DNA of 64,000 nt from Martinezella lusitana (GCF_010668395.1 NZ_WUEY01000013.1:124001-188000); one strand, 5' to 3'; shown: positions 16,388 to 27,224, counted from the stretch's first letter. Numbers and translations: made by a program. The notes: generated by a model not told the origin, from the letters alone.

Positions 16388-17875
16388 TCATCTTGCAAGT
16401 GCTGCCTCGTGTCTGAGGTCGTCGTCGAGGCGCGCGGCGCGATATGTCCAACTTCGCCAATCGGGCGAGCGGCCCTCCTGCTGCCGTAGAAGCGCGTCCC
16501 GAACCCTGCGGACGTCGCTGTCGGCAGGAAGCGATACCAGATAGGTATCGAGTGCCGGTATGGCCGATGGGCCGAGCGCTGCGAGATAATCAAGGTCAAG
16601 CACGATGCCTTCACCCGATATTTCGCGACTATGGGCGACATTGAAGCGGGCAATGAGGGCGGGGATATCGGCCACTGCGGCGGCGTAAAGCGTCATGGCC
16701 AGCGTCGCGGAGCTGAGTGCGATCAGCCATTCGTTGGAGCGGCGAAGCAGAATGCGCAGCAGGATGAAGAAAAGGCCGACCGCCACGAGGCCCATCCATA
16801 TGCCGGCCGCAACGCGTAGCTCCGTCAGCGAATAGACTTCGACGTAGAGATCCAGGCGTAGAATCGAGGAGAGGCAGAGCAGGATATTCTGGGCGATCCA
16901 CAGATGCACCAGGCCGCGAACAAGGACGCTTTTGTCTCCCGGACCGCCGGGGCGCATGGCAACAAGCACGAAGATGGCGGCAAGAAGCGCGGTGACCATC
17001 AGCGGATAGGCGCCGCGATGAGCATATTCGGCATGGCTCATGCCATCGGGCAGGCTCGCTCCGCCCCAGAGATAGGCAAGATCGAGCAGCGTCTGCACGG
17101 CGAACAGTGCGTTGAACACGATCAGCGAACGTAGCAACGCGGCATGGCCGAACAGCCCATCCTCAACGCTCGTGACGACTTCCGCGGCCCCGCGCCGATG
17201 ACGGCGGCGCCGCATCAGGCCTGGGCGCAACAGCACGGAAAGGACGGCTGCGACAACAAGCCAGAAGCCGATGCGCCACATGCTCAACAATTGCAGCAGG
17301 AAAGTGAGGTCGATGCTGCGCAGTGTCCTGTCGATCAGCGGATTGGCCGCCGCGAAGAGCGCAAGAAAGCCGGCGGCAAACGTCAGCGGCATGATCCAGC
17401 CACGAAGGTGATGGCGAACGCCTCGCGCCGATGGCTTTTGCAGGCGTTGCAACCAACGATAGCTCACACGTCGGAAAGGCCGCGCCGGCAAGTCCAGGAC
17501 GAAGCGGAGAAGCACGAGCGGCAGGCGGGTCCATTGCCGGGGCAACAGCCCGCCGGCGCCAAGCGAGACGCAGGAAAGGCCGAGCAAGCAGATCGTAATA
17601 CCCATCCAGGATGGGGTCTCGATAAGAGGGACCGATGCGATGAGACCGCATAACAGGAGCCCAGCGGCTTTCGAAAAGGACAGGGATTTTCTGGAGCAGA
17701 TCAGTAGACCTGCTGCGACGGCATTGGCGAAAACGAAGAGGTTGAGGCCGGGCTCCCTGTCGAAAAGAAGAAAGTCGGCAAATATTACAAGAGCGAAAAG
17801 TATCAGGAATTTGCGGTTGGAGTTGCTTGTTGGTTTGGCGTGAAGGATAGGGGCATCGGATATGCTCATCGGCAT
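16388..17875 (-). CDS. Polytopic membrane protein, DUF4173 (DUF4153-like)
   Basis: About 495 aa with some twelve hydrophobic segments in the N-terminal and middle parts (for example FLILFALVIFADFLLF and LLRFVLDLPARPFRR) and a soluble C-terminal tail of about 100 residues (YLAALGPSAIPALDTYLVSLPAD region). Matches the DUF4173 family of unknown function. GGGGAG lies just before ATG 17875; the nearby ATG at 17869 is equally possible. It lies 24 bp upstream of the response regulator on the same strand. A shared role with the two-component pair is inferred from position only. Confidence 0.8.
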   Translation of the reverse strand: MPMSISDAPILHAKPTSNSNRKFLILFALVIFADFLLFDREPGLNLFVFANAVAAGLLICSRKSLSFSKAAGLLLCGLIASVPLIETPSWMGITICLLGLSCVSLGAGGLLPRQWTRLPLVLLRFVLDLPARPFRRVSYRWLQRLQKPSARGVRHHLRGWIMPLTFAAGFLALFAAANPLIDRTLRSIDLTFLLQLLSMWRIGFWLVVAAVLSVLLRPGLMRRRRHRRGAAEVVTSVEDGLFGHAALLRSLIVFNALFAVQTLLDLAYLWGGASLPDGMSHAEYAHRGAYPLMVTALLAAIFVLVAMRPGGPGDKSVLVRGLVHLWIAQNILLCLSSILRLDLYVEVYSLTELRVAAGIWMGLVAVGLFFILLRILLRRSNEWLIALSSATLAMTLYAAAVADIPALIARFNVAHSREISGEGIVLDLDYLAALGPSAIPALDTYLVSLPADSDVRRVRDALLRQQEGRSPDWRSWTYRAARLDDDLRHEAALAR

Positions 17876-18635
17876 CGGCTCCCCGCGCGGCGTTCGATGG
17901 CGGCAAAGGGTATGATGGTGGCAGGCTGAGCCGGCAAATCGGCCTGAGAGTGACGATTGTCCGCCAGCCACCAGCCTTCCCTAAGGAGGCTATGTGGCAG
18001 GCGAACGGATGGAGTGCTTGGTGTCTCGGATGTGTTGCTCATGGTGCGACGATGACGCCGGGCTTTGCAGAAACTGTGCAGAGCACGAGCAGCTGTTCAG
18101 GAAAATTGGTGAAGTTGGAAAGTCGGCCTCTTGGGCATTGTGCGAGATCTGAACAGCAATTGCTTCAGGTGACGCTAATCTTGGCCAGGATAAATTTGAA
18201 CTTTGAGCGATAGACGTGCCGAAATGGGGCAGTCACTTGTGGAACTTAAGCTTGTGTTTTCCAGCTTCCAGTCACCCTATGGATTGCTGGTTTGAAAATC
18301 GATTTGTTGTCCGTGCTGTCGTACTCACCCCTGACGACAGCCGGGAGTCTCGGCGGCGGCCCTTCAGCTGCAACTGAGATTCCCGTCAGAGAAAACCGAT
18401 GTCATCGGGCATACCCCGAACGAAGCAAGCGGCGGCTTGGAAGCATCGGGATATCGGGATCCGGCGCCTTGCGAGCTTCGCGGATTGGCGATCGCCGGAG
18501 GATAAGCGTCAAATAAGCCGGCAATCAGCTTTCCATGCCGCTTGTTCAGGCTTTATCCTACGAGCAAGTGTCATAACTGAAGACTCGCCTGACAAGGACT
18601 TCAGAAATGCATGAGCGAGGCGCAGAGGACGGCAT
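17876..18635. other. 760-bp gene-free stretch between DUF4173 and the diguanylate cyclase
   Basis: No frame here has convincing codon use, start site or family resemblance, and base composition is lower in GC than the flanking genes around 18050-18330. It contains the divergent promoters of the two flanking genes, but I cannot place them. A GGAAC-like box at 18239 is not followed by a matching CGTT at ECF spacing. No convincing hairpin or repeat was found. Confidence 0.5.
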
Positions 18636-20444
18636 ATGAGAATTACGACAATTACGAATTGGGCCTACGGCATCACCGTGGTCCTGACCGTGCTGTCCGC
18701 CGTGGCGTTCATTCTCTCGGCTCGGAGTGCTGTGCAGGAAAGGCAGGCCGTCGAACAGCATCTGCTGCTGAACAGCATGGGCGAGGAGCTTGCCCTCGGT
18801 GCCGAGGAAACGACCGATGAAGCCCGTCTCTACGTGATGCGCGGAGAGGAGAGGCATCTCGATGCTTTCACCGTCGATGAAGGCGAAGAGCGTCGTCGCG
18901 ATACGGCGATCAACAACCTGCGCGGCATCGGCATACCGGATGCGGAGCTTCAGGTGGTCGAAGACGTGGCGGTGAACGCGCAAGCGCTGGACAAGGTGGA
19001 AGAAGCCGCGGTCGCCGCCTATACCGGCGGCAATCAGGCCGGTGCGCGGGACGCCCTGTTCGGCCCGGAGCACGAACGCGTGCAGACGACGCTTCTCAAC
19101 AGCGTCAGCCAGTTTCGCGCATTGGCGACGGCTCGCACCGAGGCCGCCGTCCGCTCGGCACAGGCGCGCAGCGATCTCTGGGCCGATGTCGCCAAGGTGA
19201 TGCTCGCATTGACTGCGGCGATTTTCCTCGGCGTGCTCTACTTCATATTGCGGCGCCGGGTTGCGCTGCCGCTGGTCCGCATGACGGGAATCGTCAACCG
19301 GCTGGCAAAGCAGGACTATGCCGTCGAAGTGCCGACCGATCGCCGTCGCGACGAGATCGGCGAAATGAACGACGCCATACAGATTTTTCGCGAGAACGGC
19401 CTGGAGCGCAACCGGCTGGATGCCGAGCGCAAGCGCGACCTGGAGACCAAGGATCTCATCCTGCAGATGATGCACCGTCTGCAGGCCTGCTACGCACAGG
19501 GCGAGCTTGCCGAAGTGGTCGCGCTTTTCGTGCCGCAGATCTTTCCCGGCATCGCGGGATGTCTTTATACGATGAACGAGAGCAGGACGGCGTTGACGGA
19601 AGTCAGCCGATGGCTGGATCCCACCCATACCGAGCCTTCTTTTGCGGCGTCCGCCTGCTGGGGCCTGCGCCGGGGGCGACCGCATGTCAGCCATGTGGCG
19701 AACAACGATATTCCCTGCCAGCATCTGGATGACTCCGGCGTACCCGGCCTCTGCGTTCCCCTGACCGCGCTCGGCGAGGCCATCGGCCTGCTTTATTTCG
19801 AGGACCGCTCGAAGGACGCGACCGCTGCCGATGCGCCACGGCTCTATCTGGAGCTGATCGCAGAAAATATCGGCCTTGCCATCGCCAACCTGCAATTGCG
19901 TGACAGGCTCATCAATCTTGCCGTGCGCGATGCGCTGACCGGTCTGCTCAACAGGCGCTCCCTGGACGAGACGCTCAACAATCTCCACAGGGATCAATCC
20001 GCCCGCACGGTCATCTGCATGATGATCGACATCGATCACTTCAAGCGCTTCAACGACGAGTTCGGCCATGACGCCGGCGACGAGGTGTTGCGGCATGTCG
20101 GGCAGATTGTCGCCGATACGGTCGGCGAAGCCGGCACGGTCTATCGCTTCGGCGGGGAGGAGCTGACCGTCATTGCCACCGACATGGCCGACGAGGCAGG
20201 CTTTGCGCTTGCCGAGAAGCTTCGCATGCGCGTCTTCGCCACGCCATTTTCCTATCGCGCGCGCATCGTCGGGCCGCTGTCCGTTTCCGTGGGGATCGCC
20301 TCGTCTCCGGTTTCGGGCCCGACCACGACCTTGATCAACCGCGCGGACGGAGCTTTGCTGAAGGCTAAGCTGAACGGGAGAAACAGGACGGTAGCGGCGT
20401 TTGCTTTGGAGGCGGAAGAAGAAGCGAAGATGGGGCAGGCCTGA
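18636..20444 (+). CDS. Membrane diguanylate cyclase (HAMP-GAF-GGDEF)
   Basis: A 602-aa enzyme making c-di-GMP from two GTP. A transmembrane helix near 9-30 and another near 190-210 bracket a helical periplasmic region, followed by HAMP (about 210-265), a GAF-like domain (about 285-420) and GGDEF (about 430-590) with DALTGLLNRRSLDE and the active-site GGEEL at about 506. The inhibitory RxxD I-site expected five residues before GGEEL is absent, so product inhibition may be lost. AGAGGAC precedes ATG 18636. No EAL domain. It stands alone, so its target process cannot be told. Confidence 0.92.
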   Translation: MRITTITNWAYGITVVLTVLSAVAFILSARSAVQERQAVEQHLLLNSMGEELALGAEETTDEARLYVMRGEERHLDAFTVDEGEERRRDTAINNLRGIGIPDAELQVVEDVAVNAQALDKVEEAAVAAYTGGNQAGARDALFGPEHERVQTTLLNSVSQFRALATARTEAAVRSAQARSDLWADVAKVMLALTAAIFLGVLYFILRRRVALPLVRMTGIVNRLAKQDYAVEVPTDRRRDEIGEMNDAIQIFRENGLERNRLDAERKRDLETKDLILQMMHRLQACYAQGELAEVVALFVPQIFPGIAGCLYTMNESRTALTEVSRWLDPTHTEPSFAASACWGLRRGRPHVSHVANNDIPCQHLDDSGVPGLCVPLTALGEAIGLLYFEDRSKDATAADAPRLYLELIAENIGLAIANLQLRDRLINLAVRDALTGLLNRRSLDETLNNLHRDQSARTVICMMIDIDHFKRFNDEFGHDAGDEVLRHVGQIVADTVGEAGTVYRFGGEELTVIATDMADEAGFALAEKLRMRVFATPFSYRARIVGPLSVSVGIASSPVSGPTTTLINRADGALLKAKLNGRNRTVAAFALEAEEEAKMGQA

Positions 20445-20539
20445 TTTGAAGTCGGCGAAATTGCCGTTTGATCGCCTTGCCGGGTACGCGCTTTGATTGT
20501 AGCTTGAGGTAAGAGCGACTTAACGCAGGCGGAGGTTTC

Positions 20540-21613
20540 ATGGGCATCGGACAGAACGCTTCCCCCTTGTCGCCGGATGGCGAAACATTGCAGGCTGTGG
20601 GCTTCGATCCGACGCTTCGGCGCAAGCTTGAAGCCAGTATCGAAGCTGGCCTGTTACGCGACTTGCATGTGGTGCTTGCTGCGCGATCCCAGCATGCATT
20701 CCTGGAGCATTATGCCGTCGGTATCGATGAAAACTGGGGCACTCCGCTCGGCGAGGTCGCTTTCGACGCGCACACGCTGCATGATCTTCGCTCGGTCACA
20801 AAGAGCATCGTCGGCCTTCTATATGGCATCGCGCTCGACCAGGGATTGGTCCCTCCGCCGAATGCGCCTCTCTTCGAGCAATTTCCGGAATACGACGATC
20901 TCGCCAAAGATGCCGAGCGCGCCAAGATCACCGTCGGCCATGCACTGACCATGACGCTGGGGATGGAGTGGGACGAGAACCGTCCCTATACCGACCCGCA
21001 AAACAGCGAGATTGCCATGGAGAATGCGCCGGATCGCTATCGCTTCGTTCTGGAGCAGCCGGTGATCGCCGAGCCTGGGACGCGCTGGATTTATTCCGGT
21101 GGCAGCGTTGCGCTCGTGGGGGCCATCATCGAGCGAGGCAGCGGCAAGCGGCTACCCGATTTTGCGCGGAATGTTCTCTTCGAGCCGCTGGGTATCGCAC
21201 AGTTTCATTGGACGGCCGGATATGACGGCGTGGCTTCGGCAGCATCCGGCTTGCGACTGACTGCTCCCGACCTGCTGAAGATCGGCATGCTTCTGCTTCG
21301 GAAGGGCGTGTGGAACGGCCATAGGATCGTTTCGGAGGATTGGATCAGCCAATCCTTGACGCCGGCGATTTCGACTGAAGATGGTCTGAGCTATGGCAGG
21401 CTGTGGTTTTGCGGAGATGCGCCGGCACCGGCATTCGCCAATTCGCGTCCGTGGTATGCCGGGTTCGGAAACGGCGGGCAGAGGCTCTGGCTCATGCCCG
21501 ATGCGGATATCGCCGCCGTCATCTATTCCGGCAAGTATAATTCATGGGATGCCTGGATAACGCCCAACCGCGTCTGGCGCGAGATCATCCTTGCCAATTT
21601 CCTGAGAGCCTGA
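20540..21613 (+). CDS. Serine hydrolase, class C beta-lactamase fold
   Basis: A 357-aa cytoplasmic (no signal peptide) member of the beta-lactamase/6-aminohexanoate-dimer-hydrolase superfamily. The catalytic Ser85 and Lys88 are in RSVTKS (SxxK). The second motif Tyr is in WIYSGGS, and GFGNGGQ takes the place of the KTG-like motif. Its substrate may be an ester or amide; a true beta-lactamase role is not supported, since export is lacking. GGAGG precedes the ATG. The GNAT gene begins 2 bases after its stop, so the two probably form a transcript. Confidence 0.85.
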   Translation: MGIGQNASPLSPDGETLQAVGFDPTLRRKLEASIEAGLLRDLHVVLAARSQHAFLEHYAVGIDENWGTPLGEVAFDAHTLHDLRSVTKSIVGLLYGIALDQGLVPPPNAPLFEQFPEYDDLAKDAERAKITVGHALTMTLGMEWDENRPYTDPQNSEIAMENAPDRYRFVLEQPVIAEPGTRWIYSGGSVALVGAIIERGSGKRLPDFARNVLFEPLGIAQFHWTAGYDGVASAASGLRLTAPDLLKIGMLLLRKGVWNGHRIVSEDWISQSLTPAISTEDGLSYGRLWFCGDAPAPAFANSRPWYAGFGNGGQRLWLMPDADIAAVIYSGKYNSWDAWITPNRVWREIILANFLRA

Positions 21614-21615
21614 AA

Positions 21616-22167
21616 TTGGCGCCGCCAAGACACAAGTTTCCCGCGCTATTGACCGACCGGCTGCGGCTTCGGGAAGCGAGCATGGATGATTGCGACGCCT
21701 TCCAGGCGTTGATTTCTATTCCCGACGTCACGCGCTTTACGAACTGGCCCGACGCGCCGAAAAAGACACAGATGCAGCGTTACTTGAAATGGATGGACAA
21801 GATCTTCTCCAAGGGAACGGGCTGTGCCTGGATCATCGAGGATCGGGTCTCCGGCCAGTTGCTCGGCGGTATCCGCTTCAACTGGATCGACCGGCGCGCC
21901 AGATGTGCCGAGGTAGGGTATGAACTGCATCCCTCGGCCTGGGGCAAGGGGCTGATGAGCGAAGCGGCGAGAGCCGTCGTCCAATGCGGCTTCGAGGAAT
22001 TTTCGTTGAACCGCATCGAGGCCTGGACGCTGCCGGGAAACACCGCTTCCGATCGGGTTCTGGAAAAGGCGGGTTTCCGGTATGAGGGCACGCTTCGACA
22101 GAAAGCCCGGTTCAAGGAAGCCTTCCATGATTTTCGGATGTTCGGCTGCCTAGCTGATGATCGATAG
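21616..22167 (+). CDS. GNAT N-acetyltransferase, RimJ/RimL type
   Basis: A 183-aa acetyltransferase. It begins with TDRLRLREAS, has the acetyl-CoA loop in GYELHPSAWGKGLMSEA and the C-terminal NTASDRVLEKAGFRYEG typical of RimJ/RimL-like proteins that acetylate protein N-termini or amino groups of small molecules. The TTG start at 21616 was chosen because it directly follows the stop of the serine hydrolase; an ATG at 21544 would overlap that gene by 70 bases. It is convergent with the AraC gene. Confidence 0.85.
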   Translation: MAPPRHKFPALLTDRLRLREASMDDCDAFQALISIPDVTRFTNWPDAPKKTQMQRYLKWMDKIFSKGTGCAWIIEDRVSGQLLGGIRFNWIDRRARCAEVGYELHPSAWGKGLMSEAARAVVQCGFEEFSLNRIEAWTLPGNTASDRVLEKAGFRYEGTLRQKARFKEAFHDFRMFGCLADDR

Positions 22168-22188
22168 AGATTGTTTCTCGCCAACACC

Positions 22189-22998
22189 CTAGCTGGTCTC
22201 GTCGGGCGGCGGCGCTGATTGAAAATAGTCCCGTGGCGAACGGCCAAGCGAGCGCCGGAACATGGCTGAAAAGGCGCTTGGGCTGTCATAGCCGCAGTCC
22301 AGTGCGACATCGAGAATGTTCCGGCCCTCCGCAAGCAAGGCCAGTGCCTTCAGCATCCGTGCCTGCTGCCGCCAGCGGCCGAAGCTCAATCCCGTCTCGC
22401 GTTGAAACAGCCGCATAAGCGTTGCCCGGCTCATATAAAGAGCGCTTGCCGCTTCTTCGATCGAAATTGTATGGGCGAGATCGCCGAGCATCGTCTCGCA
22501 GAAGGCGGAGAGAGCCGGGTGCTTCGGCAGCGGCAGGTTCAATGGCTGTGCCGGCAGGAAGGTGAGTTCGAGAAGCAGCAGCCGAATGACCGCCTCTGCC
22601 ATTTCCGTGCGATCGGGTTTGTCGACAAGGCCGGCAAGCCTCAGGATAAGCTCGCGCAAAAGCGGCGTGACCTCGACGACCATGCATGCCGTCGGCAGGG
22701 CGTCATTGCTCCCGACATTGATCAGCAGCGAGCGAAATCGAACGCTCGCGTGGCTCGCCGTCACATGCTCGAGGTTCGGCGGCAGCCAGACCGCGCGGCT
22801 TGGCGGAACGACCCAGGTGCCGCTATCCGTGGTCAACGATATCACGCCATCGACGGCGTAGAGCAACTGTGCCTGCTTATGACTATGCCGGGAGCTGGTA
22901 AAGCGGCGGTCGTCATGGGCGATAACGGCGATACCCTCGGCGACATCGGCGCCGTGCTGCAGATAGACTTGATCCTTTTGCGACGATAATTGATCCAT
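22189..22998 (-). CDS. AraC-family transcriptional regulator
   Basis: A 269-aa regulator with an N-terminal cupin-like domain (SRHSHKQAQLLYAVDGVISL) and two C-terminal helix-turn-helix motifs (ISIEEAASALYMSRATLMRLFQ and NILDVALDCGYDSPSAFSAMFRR) ending in LGRSPRDYF. This layout is that of YdeO/NimR-like regulators that often control an adjacent efflux or metabolic gene. The only divergent neighbour is leuA, 296 bp away, but no operator is visible and control of leuA is not assumed. Confidence 0.9.
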   Translation of the reverse strand: MDQLSSQKDQVYLQHGADVAEGIAVIAHDDRRFTSSRHSHKQAQLLYAVDGVISLTTDSGTWVVPPSRAVWLPPNLEHVTASHASVRFRSLLINVGSNDALPTACMVVEVTPLLRELILRLAGLVDKPDRTEMAEAVIRLLLLELTFLPAQPLNLPLPKHPALSAFCETMLGDLAHTISIEEAASALYMSRATLMRLFQRETGLSFGRWRQQARMLKALALLAEGRNILDVALDCGYDSPSAFSAMFRRSLGRSPRDYFQSAPPPDETS

Positions 22999-23127
22999 AT
23001 GCGTGAGAATATCAAAACCTCCGGCAATATCCTAGAACTCCTTTGAAGCAGGATAGCTCGCCAGGTGTTTGTCCCATTCCAGAAGCCGCATCGATCAGAC
23101 CGGCCGCATCATGCCGCCGTCGCATCG

Positions 23128-23262
23128 TTGCGCGTCCGGACGGACGCCAGGGCGGCATCCCGCACCCGCGCTCCTCTTTGGCTTTCCGTTGCACTGCGAC
23201 TTAGCGGCGGTCGTCGGGCCTGACGGCATCCCGGCGACCGTAGGCTACTGTCCGCTTTTTTT
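23128..23262 (+). promoter_or_regulatory. Candidate leuA leader peptide and attenuator
   Basis: A possible 31-codon leader frame runs from TTG 23128 to TGA 23221 and has four Leu codons within nine (ctt, ctt, ctg, ctt at 23176-23202: PLWLSVALRL). Overlapping its end, CGGTCGTCGGG (23208-23218) pairs with CCCGGCGACCG (23230-23240), and AGCGG (23203) can extend to CCGCT (23252) directly before seven T (23256-23262). This is terminator-like and lies 31 bases before leuA. The start codon and the antiterminator fold are unproven. Confidence 0.5.
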
Positions 23263-23293
23263 CCCGATTAGACCGAGTGCAACGGAACGGATC

Positions 23294-24967
<1,674 letters not shown>

Positions 24968-24984
24968 CGACTAGCCGCATCGCC

Positions 24985-25013
24985 CGCTATCGGCCGCGTC
25001 TCGACCGATAGCG
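24985..25013. terminator. Hairpin between convergent leuA and DUF4166 gene
   Basis: CGCTATCGG pairs perfectly with CCGATAGCG across an 11-nt loop, 18 bases after the leuA stop. There is no T run. Its position between two convergent genes suggests a shared terminator. Confidence 0.55.
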
Positions 25014-25043
25014 ACGAGCGTTGAACAGAGATGGCCGGCCGCA

Positions 25044-26669
25044 TCAAGCAAGCTGCCGCAGCCAGCCCCGATAATGAACCACGGGGCCGATGACGGGCAG
25101 GGCGATCGACACGTCGAAATGGAAGTGTTCATCCTCCGCCCATTCATAGGCGGTACTGCGCGGTGCGAGGACGAGCGGCAGGCGGATGCGCAGGAGCGAC
25201 CATTGCCTGATCTCCATGCTGAGCCCACTACCGCGTACAAGCAGATCGAATGCGAAGCGGAAGGGACCGAAGCGTTCGACGAGGCGGCCCCGCTCCTCGC
25301 TCAAATGGCTGGAGAAGCGCTGGCCGGAAAAATCCCGGATCCATTGTTCGATGCCGCCATGCTCCTCAAAGGAGACATGCAGCTCGTGCTTTCCCGCCGC
25401 AGGGAAACCGAATAATCCGGCAACCAGCCGGGCAGCAGGCGACTGCCCGCGGGTAACAACGGCCTCGCCGCTTGCACCGCCATCGCCGAAGACCTCGTGC
25501 ATGGCGCGCACCGGCCTGGACAACTGCGTGAATGTGGAACCCATCACACGTTGATAGAGCGGCGCATAGGCTGCTTCCACCGTTTCCTCGCTGACCGTGA
25601 GATCGCGGAGCAATGTTCGGAAATCCGCAAGGGTCAGCAGGCCGCCGGCATGGCGGGCGCCGGACGAAAATCGTCCCTCGCGCAGCGCACGCGCCAGCAA
25701 TTGCGCCGGAAGGGTCGGGATTTCCACGCCGTCGCCATTTTCGGCAATGAGCGTCCAGCGCCGGGATCGCATTTCGCCGTGTTGGATTCCCTTCACTACG
25801 ATTGCCACGGCGGATCGGGCGGTGCCGAGCCGTGCCGTCAGGCCCTGCAATGGCAGGAGAAGATGGCTTATCTTTTTCAGAGATGCCAGCCGGCCCCAGA
25901 CGACCGGCCAGGATAGCAGCCACAGAGCCAGCGTCTGAAAGGCAAATTCGGGTCCGGCCCGGAAGATGACACTCGGATGTCCGGCAATCGTGTCGACCAG
26001 CAGGTCGTGATCCGGCACATCGGCAAGCGCTACAAGTCGGTGCAGAGGAGGGTGGCCTGAGACTGCGTAGGTTTTACGCTTCACCATATGCCAGCCGATC
26101 GCGTCCCGCCACCGCCGGCCGCGCCAGAGCCGCACCGGCTTGCCGACATAGCTGAGGATCGCCGATGCGACGGAGGCGCCCGCGGTTGCGCGGTTGGAAG
26201 CGCTGATCGACATGTCTATCGAACGAACGTCCTGCATGCCCTCGCCAAGCTCCGCTACGACGGCGCTCGACAGGGCCGGCACGCTCGATGCGCCTGAGAT
26301 GACGGCGACGCCGGCGGCCCTGGCCTCTCCGTCGAGCGAACCGATCGCGCCGACGAAATCGCGCGCATCGGCAAGATCGATGTAGTGGACGCCGGCCTTT
26401 ATGCAGGCCCGCGCGACCCGGTCGTCGCTTTGCTGGAAGGGGCCGGCCGCATCGATGAGCAAAAAGGGTCTGTGTTCGTCAAGGGTCGCGGCGATATCGC
26501 CGTTGCGATCGGCCTGCAGCGCAGTCGCGTTCGGCAATCGTGAGGCCAGCGTCTTGGCTGCTTCCAGGTTGCGTCCCGCAACCAGAACCTCGAAGCCATC
26601 GCCGGCAAGGCGCCGCGACAAGCGCGCGCCAAACCCGCCATAGCCGCCGAGAACCAGAACCCTCTTCAA
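25044..26669 (-). CDS. Saccharopine-dehydrogenase-like NAD(P) protein with DUF4166 domain
   Basis: About 541 aa. The N-terminal Rossmann domain starts KRVLVLGGYGGFGARLSRRL, followed by a saccharopine-dehydrogenase-like body (LIDAAGPFQ, GVHYIDLADARDF, SGASSVPALSSAVV). The C-terminal DUF4166 domain covers about 380-541. The reaction is unknown. The start used is TTG 26669, whose TTGA overlaps the stop of the DCC gene (translational coupling); TTG 26708 is the alternative and would overlap by 43 bases. The DCC partner recurs with DUF4166 proteins, which suggests a joint redox role. Confidence 0.8.
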   Translation of the reverse strand: MKRVLVLGGYGGFGARLSRRLAGDGFEVLVAGRNLEAAKTLASRLPNATALQADRNGDIAATLDEHRPFLLIDAAGPFQQSDDRVARACIKAGVHYIDLADARDFVGAIGSLDGEARAAGVAVISGASSVPALSSAVVAELGEGMQDVRSIDMSISASNRATAGASVASAILSYVGKPVRLWRGRRWRDAIGWHMVKRKTYAVSGHPPLHRLVALADVPDHDLLVDTIAGHPSVIFRAGPEFAFQTLALWLLSWPVVWGRLASLKKISHLLLPLQGLTARLGTARSAVAIVVKGIQHGEMRSRRWTLIAENGDGVEIPTLPAQLLARALREGRFSSGARHAGGLLTLADFRTLLRDLTVSEETVEAAYAPLYQRVMGSTFTQLSRPVRAMHEVFGDGGASGEAVVTRGQSPAARLVAGLFGFPAAGKHELHVSFEEHGGIEQWIRDFSGQRFSSHLSEERGRLVERFGPFRFAFDLLVRGSGLSMEIRQWSLLRIRLPLVLAPRSTAYEWAEDEHFHFDVSIALPVIGPVVHYRGWLRQLA

Positions 26670-27085
26670 AGGATGCGGCTCGCCTGATCGGGTGTCGGCA
26701 GCCAGCAAGTCTCCCGCTTGCCGAAAATGCGATAGCGATTGCGGGCAAGCCAGCGATAGATCGGGTCGCGCAGCATGCGGGGCACGAAGCGCAGCGCGGA
26801 AATAACCTTCCAGGGCCAGCCGAGACCGCCATAGATGGCAAGCACCGCGTCGCTGTCCCGCAGCACGCCTGCACCATCCACGATAATCAGGCTGTCGGGA
26901 TTGGCAGGGTCTATCCCGCAGCGACGATAGAGAGCAGCGCCGGTCTCATTCTGCATGGAAGCGAGACGGAAGCGGCCGATGCGGTCATGGCGCAATACGA
27001 ACTGGGCATTGGCCGAACACAGCACGCACATGGCGTCGAATACGATGATCGGCCCTTGATAGTCGCTGATGTTGCTTTTGCTCAT
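26666..27085 (-). CDS. DCC-family thiol-disulfide oxidoreductase-like protein
   Basis: About 139 aa of the DCC family (DUF393), named for its conserved N-terminal motif, here FDAMCVLCSANAQF with the CxxC pair at about 20-23. The middle LASMQNETGAALYRR and the C-terminal WLARNRYRIFGK are typical. ATG 27085 places the motif close to the N-terminus as in relatives; an ATG at 27172 is possible. Its stop overlaps the start of the DUF4166 gene by 4 bases. The biochemical role of the family is poorly known. Confidence 0.82.
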   Translation of the reverse strand: MSKSNISDYQGPIIVFDAMCVLCSANAQFVLRHDRIGRFRLASMQNETGAALYRRCGIDPANPDSLIIVDGAGVLRDSDAVLAIYGGLGWPWKVISALRFVPRMLRDPIYRWLARNRYRIFGKRETCWLPTPDQASRIL

Positions 27086-27207
27086 GCTGGCGTTTTCTGT
27101 GATCCGGTCTACCCCCACAGACTTGCCCGGTTGAGTTCCCGCCGTCAATTGCACGTTTTCCGGGGCAGCCATGCCAAACCGGCAAAAGACGTGAGATGAT
27201 GGTCTCG

Positions 27208-27224
27208 TTCTTGACCGGTCGTTC
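27208..27224. promoter_or_regulatory. TetR operator copy 1 (before tetR)
   Basis: TTCTTGACCGGTCGTTC, ending 21 bases before the tetR ATG. It shares the pattern TTCT-N-GA-N-CG-N-TC-N-TTC with a second copy before the quinone oxidoreductase gene; both fit a palindrome close to GAACGAYCGTTC. Confidence 0.6.

Noticed and set aside
18237-18266. GGAAC-like ECF sigma promoter in the 760-bp gap
   Set aside because: No CGTT element at the required spacing.
18558-20096. 512-codon minus-strand open frame opposite the diguanylate cyclase
   Set aside because: Shadow of the GGDEF gene; no domain or ribosome site.
20540-21613. Antibiotic-resistance beta-lactamase
   Set aside because: The fold and SxxK are there, but no signal peptide and a GGQ in place of KTG; a general serine hydrolase is the sounder call.
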